In this document: piece after piece, positions 1 to 9,360 of the stretch
Layout: every line of letters starts with the position of its first letter
How positions within the stretch are numbered: the stretch's first letter is position 1
DNA from: Symsagittifera roscoffensis
Lineage: Eukaryota > Xenacoelomorpha > Acoela > Convolutidae
Length of the DNA stretch: 64,000 nt
Assembly: GCF_963678635.1 (NCBI RefSeq)
Contig: NC_087063.1
Span: forward strand, 18,211,814-18,275,813
Direction: 5' to 3'
Notes under the pieces: model-generated
The model's database searches: none
Told to the model about the DNA's origin: nothing
The model's input: the letters and a program-made list of their open reading frames with translations, nothing else
Position numbers and translations under genes: made by a program

Positions 1-1081
1 TTGCCTGTTGAGTGAAACGGAGGCGCACAGAAAAGAAAAACCGCAAGAGCTGGCAACGAAGAAAATGCAAGCGGTAACAGAGGAGATATGCGAACCGGGA
101 CCAGTGACTGCGGCCGATGACTTCAAGATTGATTATAGGGCAGCCGCGAGGGATGCTCTAAATAGAGTGCAGCAGGAACTGGTGACAAAAGAGATCGAAC
201 AAAAAGTGAAACTCGAACTGGAGAATGAGAAACTACAGGAGAAACTGAATACCTTCGAGGCGACAGAAGTCGAAGAGACAGAGGCACTAAGTAAATTGAG
301 CATGAAACTTAATGTGATCTCCGGTCAGAGGTTCGGCATGGTGCCGCAAGGAAGCAAAATACAGTCAATAATCTCGGTAGCAGGACACCAGGTAATCAGA
401 AATCTGAGTGAACCATCGGAGTTCACTTTGATGCATTTGGACACATATACAGATTATCTGAGGCAGCTGGAGCCACGCACTGAGTCAAGTGCTGTGCGAG
501 CACTACTAACAACGGCTGGCCCTCGCATAAAGAAGCTTCATGGGCGCTACGTGGAAGTCTATGGGCGGTTTCAAGTGATGCTGAACGTGGATGGAATCAG
601 TATCTACACTAGGACTTATGTGACAACAGATAGTGACCAAATAGTGCAGATCTATTTGGGTGAGGAGGAACTCAAAGTCCACAGAATAGGCCATGACGCC
701 ATGATGGAACAAGATGCAGTACACATTGGGTACGAAGCAGATGTGACCGCACATCTGCTCGACACCAACGGAAAGAAAATCGGAGTCACAGGGCTTCTGG
801 ACACAGGAGCGTTAGTGAGTTTGATGCCGATAAAAACTTGGGAAAGAATAGGCTTCACGAGGGGAGATCTAATTCCAACGAATCTCCGACTGGCCGCCGC
901 CAAGCGAGGAGCGATTTACGTAGCCGGAAGTACACCAATAACGGTTCTCCACATGGGAGGACGGGATCTTTGGATGAGTTTCCTGGTGGTAGAGAACTTG
1001 GACGACGCCGACCAATTTATCTTGGGCAGAGATTTTGTCAGGAACTTTGACGTGATGATAAACTTGAACAATGGTCATTAG
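1..1081 (+). pseudogene. Gag/protease region of the Gypsy element (retropepsin)
   Basis: The frame is open at position 1 with no convincing start codon, so the N terminus is off-window. A Glu/Lys-rich stretch (about 120-300) looks like coiled coil. The C-terminal part is a retropepsin-type aspartic protease: the catalytic DTGA motif lies at about 799-810, followed by the ILGRDF signature near 1020-1037. Between the two parts is a second stretch that resembles protease strand order but has no DTG, possibly a non-catalytic duplicate. The ORF ends at TAG 1079-1081. In Ty3/Gypsy elements the protease processes the Gag-Pol polyprotein. Because the element is rearranged downstream, I treat this as a fragment rather than a functional gene. 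Confidence 0.8.
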
Positions 1082-1805
1082 GAACCCGGATCGGAAGTAT
1101 GTTAAGAAACCAATTAATAGGATAATAACAGACGAAAACAAGGTACCAATTTTTTTAGACAGAAAAAATTAAAACTACAGTCAGGGCAGGCTGTGGTAGC
1201 AATTTTTAGATTGAGAAATTTAAATTCGTTAAGTGATAGTAAGCAGGTTTGTTTGGTACCGAATCCAAATAATCAAAGCTCAGTGATTTTAGGACGGAGC
1301 TTCTCGGTAACGCGAAACCGACTGTGTGTCAGTGTGTTATTGAACACACTGGACACCACGGTTTCAATCCAGCGTGGAAAGAAGCTTGGTTACGCTTTGC
1401 CGATGAGGACCGACTATGAAGAGACACAGAACTTGGAGAAATATAGTGTGAAAGACTGTCCTTATCTTTCCAATAAAGAGAAAATTTTAAAAAGAATTAA
1501 TGAATTAAAATCTATTCATAAATTGTTTTCAATGAAGTCCGAACGAACGACGGCTTATTGAGCTGCTCGAATTTTCCGGAACGCCCCTCGTCATATGAAC
1601 TAGAGTCTGACAAACCAGTTTTGCCAGAGATAGAACACTTAAAAGGGAAAAAAGGCGAGGGGGATTTCGAGCTACTAAGTTGGTTTGAAATCGGAACGCG
1701 GATGTTTTTTCAAGACATAAGGCGGATATCGGTTGCTGTAATTTCGTCGAACACGAAATCGAACTTGAGGAAGGCGCCGTTCCCCATAGGGAAGGTGCAA
1801 GGCGA
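1082..1805 (+). pseudogene. Protease-RT spacer of the Gypsy element, frameshifted
   Basis: Two ORFs in different frames (1193-1561 and 1558-1809) overlap by a few bases and lead into the RT frame at 1806. Their compositions read continuously with the flanking domains, which suggests one ancestral polyprotein broken by at least two frameshifts. No catalytic motif is recognised here. In intact elements this stretch connects protease and RT. Confidence 0.6.
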
Positions 1806-3611
1806 ATGACGCCACATAAATCGAAAGCATGCCGAGCGGAAATAGAAATGTTGCTCGAATACGACATGATAGAACCTTCAAAATCGCCATGGGCTTGCGG
1901 GATAGTAATGGCGAAAAAGGAAGGGGAGCAGCTTAGGTTTTGTTGCGACTTTCGCTACTTGAACGCGGTAACGATAAAAGATGCGTACCTGATACCGCGA
2001 ATAGACGAGAGCCTCTCTAAATTTGATGATGCCAAGTTCTTTACCACATTGGACTTGAGTTCTGCCTTCTGGCAGGTCCCGCGGCGGAAGAAGGATAGAG
2101 AAAAGACCGGATTCGCGTGTGAGTTGGGGTTTTACCAGTGGAAGAGGATGCCATTCGGCTTGTGCAACGCAACGGCCACTTTTCAAAGACTGATGGCTCA
2201 GGCTTTGACCAGAGTGACAAAGAAGTACGGGAATCTTGTGATGTGTTACGTAGATGACGTAGTCATAGCAACACCGACCCTGGTAGACCACATTGATTGG
2301 CCCGATGAGGTCTTTGGATGCATGAAGAGAGCAGGCTTGAAGTGCAAATAATCGAAATCTGAAATCCTTAGGGGTTCAATCAAGTACCCGGGAAGAATGG
2401 TGGACAGGCATGGTGTGAGGCCGGACCCAGAGGCAGTAGAAGCAGTATTGAAATGGAAGGCTCCCAGAACGGACACACAGCTCCTCAGCTTCCTAGGGTT
2501 TGCCAACCTCTACCGTGAGTTCATAAAAGGGTTTGCAGACAAGGTGTATCCGATGCAGAAGCTGATGCGCAACAAAGGGAAAGAGTTCGAATGGAACGAT
2601 GAAGCACAAGTTGCCTTCGAGAACATAGAGGGGGAACTGTGCGAAGCGCCAGTGCTAGGCATGCCTACAGAAAAGGGCATGTATGTTCTTGACACAGACG
2701 CGTCGGTAGTAGCCATCTCAGGAATATTGCATCAGGAGCAAGAATGGAATGGAAGAACGGTTCTCCGTCCCATTGCATACATCAGCAAGGTCTTGAGTGA
2801 CACTGAGATGAAATATGGTGCACCAAAAGCAGATATGTTTGCAGTAGTCACATTTGTGGAAAAATATCGCGCATACTTGGGGAGCGCTCCCTTTAAGTTA
2901 CGCGTAGACAACAGAGCGTTATCCTGGATGAAGACCTACTCGATGGATCAGAGTTATATTGGTAGATGGATAGTAAGATTGGATGGCTACCACATGATAA
3001 TCGAGCACAGGATGCGTGATAAACACCAGAATGCTGACAGCCTCAGCAAGAAAACTGAGTTCTATGAAAGATTGGAGCAGAAGCAAGCCAATCAGACAGA
3101 AATAAAGGAAGGATTTTTGTTTCTGGACAAAGAAACTTATGAAGCGCTTCCCTTAACGAGATGGTTGGACAAGTCTGGACATCCAATTCCAGGACATCCT
3201 GAGTTACCTGTAGAGAAAGCAGCCGAGATAAAGATCCTATCCAAGGAGGACCCGGTCCCCTTGAATCTGTTGCTGCGCTCAAACCTGGTCCAGCAAGAAC
3301 TCTCTCGCATGAACATAAACAGCCTCTCATTATTGGATAAAACGGTGCAGGTCACACCGCAAGTGATGCGGATGCTGGGTGGATTGTTAGAAAGAGAAGT
3401 GACCAGAGATGACCCCGAGTGGACAGCAGCAGTGGCATCACTAACAGTCAGGGAGAAGGTGAAGATCATGCCGTCCAGACGACAACATGAGGAAAACGAG
3501 AGGGATTGTAGGACAATAGTTCAGCAACTAGTATCCTCAATACCACACGATGTTTTAACCAGTACTTCGTACGGACGGAAAGAACAGGGGGGGGGCAATA
3601 CGCGAAGGTAA
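1806..3611 (+). pseudogene. Reverse transcriptase-RNase H of the Gypsy element, interrupted by TAA
   Basis: RT motifs are clear: the palm aspartate in TTLDLSSAFWQVP (near 2044-2082), the FGLCNATATFQRLM block (about 2154-2193) and the YVDD catalytic box (about 2247-2258). The FLGFANLYREF connection motif typical of Ty3/Gypsy follows near 2490-2522. RNase H follows with LDTDAS near 2688-2705. A TAA at 2349-2351 interrupts the same frame shared by 1806-2351 and 2397-3611. The inverted copy on the minus strand is nearly identical over the second half. The enzyme would copy element RNA into DNA in cytoplasmic particles, but this copy cannot make the whole protein. Confidence 0.9.
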
Positions 3612-4250
3612 ACCGTTACCTTTGTGGACCAGGACAAAGAAGGTGAAAAGGTTGAACGAAACCTGGTGCAAGATTGTTTGTCCGGGGAGTCGAACGATGA
3701 GAAGAGCCAGCGAGTACAAGATCAACATCCGGGACAAGGAAGTTTGTCCGGGGAGTCTGAGATAGATGAAAAAGTTCCTGATGAGAAACAGGACCTGGGG
3801 AACAAGGTTTTGTCCGGGGAGTTCAGATGGATGCGAAGAAGGCACAGACCTGATCTGGAGGAGGGTGCAGACTCCATCACAACCGCTTCAACAGATGACA
3901 ATTCCCGAAACTCAGGAATTGACACCTTCTCAGACAAGAACTCGAGCTCGGGATCAGAATTATCCGAACTAGCGATCCACACACTACTAGTGGAAACTCG
4001 TGCAAGGGATCTGGATAGAGAGGTGTACCAGGATCCTGATAGCGATCGCTACCTCTTACCAGGTGAAAGTTTCTTTGACAACGCAGCGGATGATTTGGAA
4101 ACAATAGCGGTATCGAAATGTTCGATAAGTCTGTTGCCACAAAAAGAGGTAGTCAGGACTGATCTACAACCGTTCAAACAAGAAACACAGCCGTTGGCGA
4201 TGATTTGGTGCGTTAAGATGGAGGAATACACACACCAGCCAATGAGCTGA
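3612..4250 (+). pseudogene. Low-complexity linker between RNase H and integrase, with three LSGE repeats
   Basis: The open frame 3624-4250 is acidic and Ser/Asp/Glu-rich with no enzyme motif. The DNA motif ttgtccggggagt occurs three times (about 3677, 3743 and 3811), each encoding LSGES or LSGEF, spaced about 67 bp apart. A poly-G run near 3590 precedes it. The same region is present, inverted, at 6537-7163. It probably belongs to the polyprotein as a linker; function unknown. Confidence 0.6.
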
Positions 4251-4258
4251 ATAGTCAG

Positions 4259-4861
4259 ATGAGGGTCATGAAGACGTACTTGAAGGCGAGATACAGACTC
4301 TCGGATCTTCTAAGGGCGCAGAGAAATGATCGCATGACAAGCAACCTGAAAAGGTGGATCGAGAATGGTTCTCCGGATAAAGGAGACCTCGAGGAAGACA
4401 GTTACTGTATCCTGAGACAGTATTTCATGCAGAAAGAGGGAAGGTTATACTCGAACAAGGACGGGTTTGTGGGTTGCAAGAGAAGAGATGAGGACAAAGT
4501 CCTATACAATTATAACGCGATAGTGGTGCCGCAACTCTATCAGACAGAACTCTTGTTCAGGTCGCATGATCAGATGGGCCATCAGGGGATCGACAAAGTG
4601 TATCAGAGGATCCTGAAGCGCTTTGAGTGGCCTGGAAAGAAAAAGGCATGCGAGAAGTGGGTAACAGCATGTCTGTCATACCAACAGGTCAAGGATCCAA
4701 GGAAATTGCGATTTTCCTTGCAATCAATCGGGTCGTCTGAATTCAATGAGGTGGTGCAGATAGATCACCAAAAGATATGCATGACAGACAGTGGTTATAA
4801 TCAGGTATTGGTCATGATAGATCATTTCACGAAGTATGCAGAACTTCATGCGACCACATAA
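4259..4861 (+). pseudogene. Integrase N-terminal half, truncated
   Basis: It contains the zinc-binding HHCC domain (histidines in SHDQMGHQG near 4562-4590; the last pair has C then Y, so CLSY replaces CLSC near 4671-4682) and the first catalytic aspartate context (VVQIDH near 4750-4768). The frame runs off the element at about 4845, where the sequence jumps to a short duplicated linker fragment. The rest of the DDE core and the C-terminal domain are missing. The inverted copy keeps CLSC at the equivalent place, so the zinc site is damaged here. Confidence 0.85.
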
Positions 4862-4927
4862 CTGCATAACTCGTGCAAGGGATCTGGATAGAGAGGTGTA
4901 CCAGGATCCTGATAGCGATCGCTACCT

Positions 4928-5305
4928 CAATACTGCTTCTACTGCCTCTGGGTCCGGCCTCACACTATGCCTGTCCACCATTCTTCCCAGGTACTTGATT
5001 GAATCCCTAAGGATTTCAGATTTCGATGGTTTGCACTTCAAGTCTGCTCTTTTCATGCATCCAAAGACCTCATCGGGCCGATCAATGTGGTCCTCCAGGG
5101 TCGGTGTTGTTATGACTACGTCATCCACGTAACACATCACAAGATTCCCGTACTTCTTTGTCACTCTGGTCAAAGACTGAGCCATCAGTCTTTGAAAAGT
5201 GGCCGTTGCGTTGCACAAGCCGAAAAGCATCCTCTTCCACTGGTACAACCCCAACTCACACGCAAATCCGGTCTTTTCTCTATCCTTCTTCCGCATGATT
5301 TGACT
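4928..5305 (-). pseudogene. Ectopic RT segment fused behind the integrase C terminus
   Basis: The minus-strand frame passes from the integrase C-terminal motif (WRGPHLSQIM) directly into RT sequence (RKKDREKTGF onward, including MCYVDDVV), ending in the RT-RNase H connection. This matches plus-strand positions about 2090-2452. RT sequence cannot follow integrase in a normal element, so this is an internal recombination junction at about 5305. The join is in frame. Confidence 0.85.
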
Positions 5306-6528
5306 CAGGTGGGGTCCCCTCCACTTTTTTAAAAGCTGTTTTGATCCTTTCGGTGGTATGACGTTTTGAAATACCCATACGTAATCTCCTACCGAGTAGG
5401 CTTTTGCACCAGCTGCTTTCTTGTCACTTCTTTTCCTCTGCCTTGCCTGTGCTTGCTGAGTATTTCGTCTACACAAGTCGTTCAACTCTTGCTGACGTCT
5501 GATTACATCCCTCACATAGACCTGTGGTGACGTCTTCTTCCCTCATACTCTGGGTAGAAGAAAGTCAAGGGCAAAGACGTCTCGTGCCCTGTCAGCATCA
5601 TATGTGGGCTGACTCCGGTGGTGGAATGTTGTGTGCTATTGTAAGCTCCCATCACTTGTGGAAGATATCTGTCCCAATCGGTCATGTACCTGGAACAATA
5701 TACCCTCAGCATCGACATTAATGTTTGATTCTGCCTTTCCACTGAGCCATTTAACTGTGGATGGTATGTCGTGTAGTGAGCTTGAGCAACTTGCGAGCGT
5801 CTCATTAGCTCTTTCGTAAGTTCTCCTACGAAAGCTGTTCTGTTATTCGATTGAAACGTCATCGGACAACCGTGTCTCGCTATCCACGTATTGATCAGGT
5901 GGTCGCACGTCTCTTCCGCCGAGGCAGTTATGCAGGGCACGGCCTCTGCATACTTCGTGAAATGATCTATCATGACCAATACCTGACTATAACCACTGTC
6001 TGTCATGCATATCTTTTGGTGATCTATCTGCACCACCTCGTTGAATTCAGACGACTCGATCGATTGCAAGGGAAATCGCAATTTCCTTGGATCCTTGACC
6101 TGTTGGCATGACAGACATGCTGTTACCCACTTCTCGCATACCTTTTTCGTTCCAGGCCACTCAAGGCACTTCAGGATCCTCGGATACACTTTGTCGATCC
6201 CCTGATGGCCCATCTGATCATGCGACCTGAACAAGAGTTCTGTCTGATAGAGTTGCGGCAACACTATCGCGTTATACTTGTATAGGACTTTGTCCTCATC
6301 TCTTCTCTTGCAAGCCACAATCCCGTCCTTGTTCGAGTATAACCTTCCCTCTTTCTGCATAAAATACTGTCTCAGGATACAGTAACTGTCTTCCTCGAGG
6401 TCTCCTTTTTCCGGAGAACCATTCTCGATCCACCTTTTCAGGTTGCTTGTCATGCGATCATTTCTCTGCGCCCTTAGAAGATCCGAGAGTCTGTATCTCG
6501 CCTTCAAGTACGTCTTCATGACCCTCAT
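5306..6528 (-). pseudogene. Integrase, nearly complete but with an altered catalytic core
   Basis: The minus-strand ORF 6528-5512 carries the HHCC zinc domain (H, H, CLSC) and the DDE core. The first Asp (VVQIDH) and the Glu in the NGSVERQN context are present. At the position of the second catalytic Asp the residues read QSNNRTAF, so the expected Asp is Asn. A frameshift near 5515 leads to the C-terminal domain (YSVGDYVWVF, then KKWRGPH). Retroviral-type integrases join element cDNA to chromosomes; this copy should be inactive. The plus copy lacks everything past the first Asp. Confidence 0.85.
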
Positions 6529-6536
6529 CTGACTAT

Positions 6537-7163
6537 TCAGCTCATTGGCTGGTGTGTGTATTCCTCCATCTTAACGCACCAAATCTTCGCCAACGGCTGT
6601 GTTTCTTGTTTGAACGGTTGAAGATCAGTCCTGACTACCTCTTTTTGTGGCAACAGACTTATCGAACGTTTCGATACCGCTATTGTTTCCAAATCATCCG
6701 CTGCGTTGTCAAAGAAACTTTCACCTGGTAAGAGGTAGCGATCGCTATCAGGATCCTGGTACACCTCTCTATCCAGATCCCTTGCACGAGTTTCCACTAG
6801 TAGTGTGTGGATTGCTAGTTGGGACAGTTCTGATCCCGAGCTCGAGTTCTTGTCTGAGTAGGTGTCAATTCCTGAGTTTCGGGAATTGTCATCTGTTGAA
6901 GAGGTTGTGATGGAGTCTGCACCCTCCTCCAGATCAGGTCTGTGCCTTCTTCGCATCCATCTGAACTACCCGGACAAAACCTTGTTCCCCAGGTCTTGTT
7001 TCTCATCAGGAACTTTTTCATCTATCTCAGACTCCCCGGACAAACTTCCTTGTCCCGGATGTTGATCTTGTACTCGCTGGCTCTTCTCATCGTTCGACTC
7101 CCCGGACAAACAATCCTGCACCAGGTTTCGTTCAACCTTTTCACCTTCTTTGTCCTGGTCCAC
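6537..7163 (-). pseudogene. Linker region of the inverted Gypsy copy
   Basis: Minus-strand pieces 7163-6966 and 6956-6537 match the plus-strand linker at 3624-4250, including the three LSG repeats; the third copy reads LSG followed by a stop. No enzyme motif is present. Confidence 0.6.
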
Positions 7164-7175
7164 AAAGGTAACGGT

Positions 7176-8512
7176 TTACCTTCGCGTATTGCCCCCCCCC
7201 TGTTCTTTCCGTCCGTACGAAGTACTGGTTAAAACCTCGTGTGGTATTGAGGATACTAGTTGCTGAACTATTGTCCTACAATCCCTCTCGTTTTCCTCAT
7301 GTTGTCGTCTGGACGGCATGAGATCTTCAACTTCTCCCTGACTGTTAGTGATGCCACTGCTGCTGTCCACTCGGGGTCATCTCTGGTCACTTCTCTTTCT
7401 AACAATCCACCCAGCATCCGCATCACTTGCGGTGTGACCTGCACCGTTTTATCAAATAATGAGAGGCTGTTTATGTTCATGCGAGAGAGTTCTTGCTGGA
7501 CCAGGTTTGAGCGCAGCAACAGATTCAAGGGGACCGGGTCCTCCTTGGATAGGATCTTTATCTCGGCTGCTTTCTCTACAGGTAACTCAGGATGTCCTGG
7601 AATTGGATGTCCAGACTTGTCCAACCATCTCGTTAAGGGAAGCGCTTCATAAGTTTCTTTGTCCAGAAACAAAAATCCTTCCTTTATTTCTGTCTGATTG
7701 GCTTGCTTCTGCTCCAATCTTTCAAAGAACTCAGTTTTCTTGCTGAGGCTGTCAGCATTCTGGTGTTTATCACGCATCCTGTGCTCGATTATCATGTGGT
7801 AGCCATCCAATTTTACTATCCATCTACCAATATAACTCTGATCCATCGAGTAGGTCTTCAGTCTTCAACCAGGATAACGCTCTGTTGTCTACGCGTAACT
7901 TAAAGGGAGCGCTCCCCAAGTATGCGCGATATTTTTCCACAAATGTGACTACTGCAAACATTTCTGCTTTTGGTGCACCATATTTCATCTCAGTGTCACT
8001 CAAGACCTTGCTGATGTATGCAATGGGACGGAGAACCGTTCTTCCATTCCATTCTTGCTCCTGATGCAATATTCCTGAGATGGCTACTACCGACGCGTCT
8101 GTGTCAAGAACATACATGCCCTTTTCTGTAGGCATGCCTAGCACTGGCGCTTCGCACAGTTCCCGCTTTATGTTCTCGAAGGCAACTTGTGCTTCATCGT
8201 TCCAGTCGAACTTTTTCCCTTTGTTGCGCATCAGCTTCTGCATCGGATACACCTTGTCTGCATATCCTTTTATGAACTCACGCTAGTAGTTGGCAAACTC
8301 TAGGAAGCTGAGGAGCTGTGTGTCCGTTCTGGGAGCCTTCCATGTCAATACTGCTTCTACTGCCTCTGGGTCCGGCCTCACACCATGCCTGTCCACCATT
8401 CTTCCCAGGTACTTGATTGAATCCCTAAGGATTTCACATTTCGATGGTTTGCACTTCAAGCCTGCTCTTTTCATGCATCCAAAGACCTCATCGGGCCGAT
8501 TCAATGTTGGGA
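7176..8512 (-). pseudogene. RNase H and RT C-terminal end of the inverted copy, frameshifted
   Basis: Minus-strand pieces 8642-8283, 8252-7824 and 7846-7268 carry the RT-connection and RNase H sequence seen at 2290-3560 on the plus strand (DTDAS, LRVDNRALSW, IEHRMRDKHQNADSLS). There is a stop near 8283 and a frameshift at about 7830-7860. Homology stops at about 8505-8512, where a minisatellite begins. Confidence 0.85.
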
Positions 8513-8539
8513 AGTTCAAGGCTCCAGACCAAACCCAAG

Positions 8540-9360
8540 AGGCAGTTGTTTGAATTTTAAAAAACTCAAGACCAAAAACTTCGGCAGTTGATTGAAATTC
8601 CCCGAATTCGAGACCAAATCTGTCAGGCAGTTTTTTGAACATTTCATGATTTTAGTTTTGGCACTTCCCATGAACAGATATATGGCCATTTGTTAGATTT
8701 TCTCAGAAGCAAAAATGTTGCGCAATTGTTTGATCTTCCCAAGACCCGAGAACAGAAGTATTGAGCAGTTGTTTGAATTTCCCAAAATTCAAGACCAAAC
8801 CCTTGTGCGTTGTTTTAACTTCCTTAGATCAAAAGTGTTAAGCAGTTGTTTGATCTTCCGAAGACTCAGGACCAAAACCAGTGGGCAGTTGTTTGAATTT
8901 CTCAAAACTCGACACCGCAACTGTTGGGCAGTTGTTTGAACTTCCCAATGCTCAAGATCAAAAGCGTCGATTAATTATTTGAATTTCACAAAACGAAAGT
9001 GTTGGGAAGTTGTTTGAATTTCCCAGAAGCAAATTTACTAGGTAATTGTCCAAACTTCCCAAGACTCAAGACCGAAACAGTTGCGCAGTTGCTTAAACTT
9101 CGCAAGACTCAAGACCACAATCAATGATCAGTTGTTTGAACTTCCCAAGACTCGAGACCAAAATCGTTCGGCAGTTGATTGGACTTCTCAAGACTCGAGA
9201 CCGAAAGCGTTGGGCAGTTATGTGAAGTTGTCTTGACTCGAAACCACAACCGTAGGGCAGCTGTTTGGACTTCCCAAAACTCAAGTAAAACACAAGTGGC
9301 CAGTTGACTCAATTTCCTAGTACTCAAGTGAAAACAACTTTAGACAATTGTCCGAGCCCC
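8540..9360. repeat. Degenerate 43-44-bp minisatellite, about 18 units
   Basis: The unit core reads ggcagttgtttgaa, then ttcccaagactc, then aagaccaaaa. It recurs near 8542, 8583, 8720, 8763, 8840, 8883, 8927, 9084, 9127, 9170, 9213 and 9256, with some shortened units. Spacing is mostly 43-44 bp. It starts directly at the broken end of the Gypsy copy. Confidence 0.85.

Larger units (their letters stand above)
1..4868 (+). mobile_element. Degenerate Ty3/Gypsy-type LTR retrotransposon, plus-strand copy, no LTR visible
   Basis: The order of coding remnants is protease, spacer, reverse transcriptase, RNase H, linker, integrase, which is the Ty3/Gypsy order. It is open at the left window edge and breaks off inside the integrase core near 4850. 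Frameshifts occur between 1081 and 1806 and an in-frame TAA lies at 2349-2351, so this copy is not autonomous. No LTR, primer-binding site or polypurine tract can be identified; the 5' end lies outside the window and the 3' end is lost at a rearrangement. Confidence 0.9.
2290..8510. repeat. Large imperfect palindrome: about 2.56-kb arms around a 1.1-kb centre
   Basis: Plus-strand 2290-4845 reappears in reverse complement at about 8505-5935. The arms differ by scattered substitutions and small indels. The centre (about 4846-5934) holds the linker duplicate, the ectopic RT piece and the integrase C-terminal part. This is read by eye; no alignment was computed. Confidence 0.8.
4862..8512 (-). 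mobile_element. Inverted, shuffled second copy of the same Gypsy element
   Basis: Reading the minus strand from 8512 down gives RT end, RNase H, linker, integrase, then a jump back into an internal RT segment (5305 to 4928). A 55-bp plus-strand piece at about 4870-4927 repeats the linker region at 3998-4053. Near-identity with the plus copy means the two diverged recently. It is therefore a rearranged fragment and not an independent insertion with ends. No LTR is visible. Confidence 0.85.

Noticed and set aside
3585-3600. Poly-G run as a programmed frameshift site in the Gypsy element
   Set aside because: It is present in both copies, but it lies after RNase H at a frame end where other lesions exist; nothing supports programmed shifting.
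5087-6111. Plus-strand ORFs at 5087-6111
   Set aside because: They lie opposite the inverted integrase and RT fragments and mirror their reading frames.
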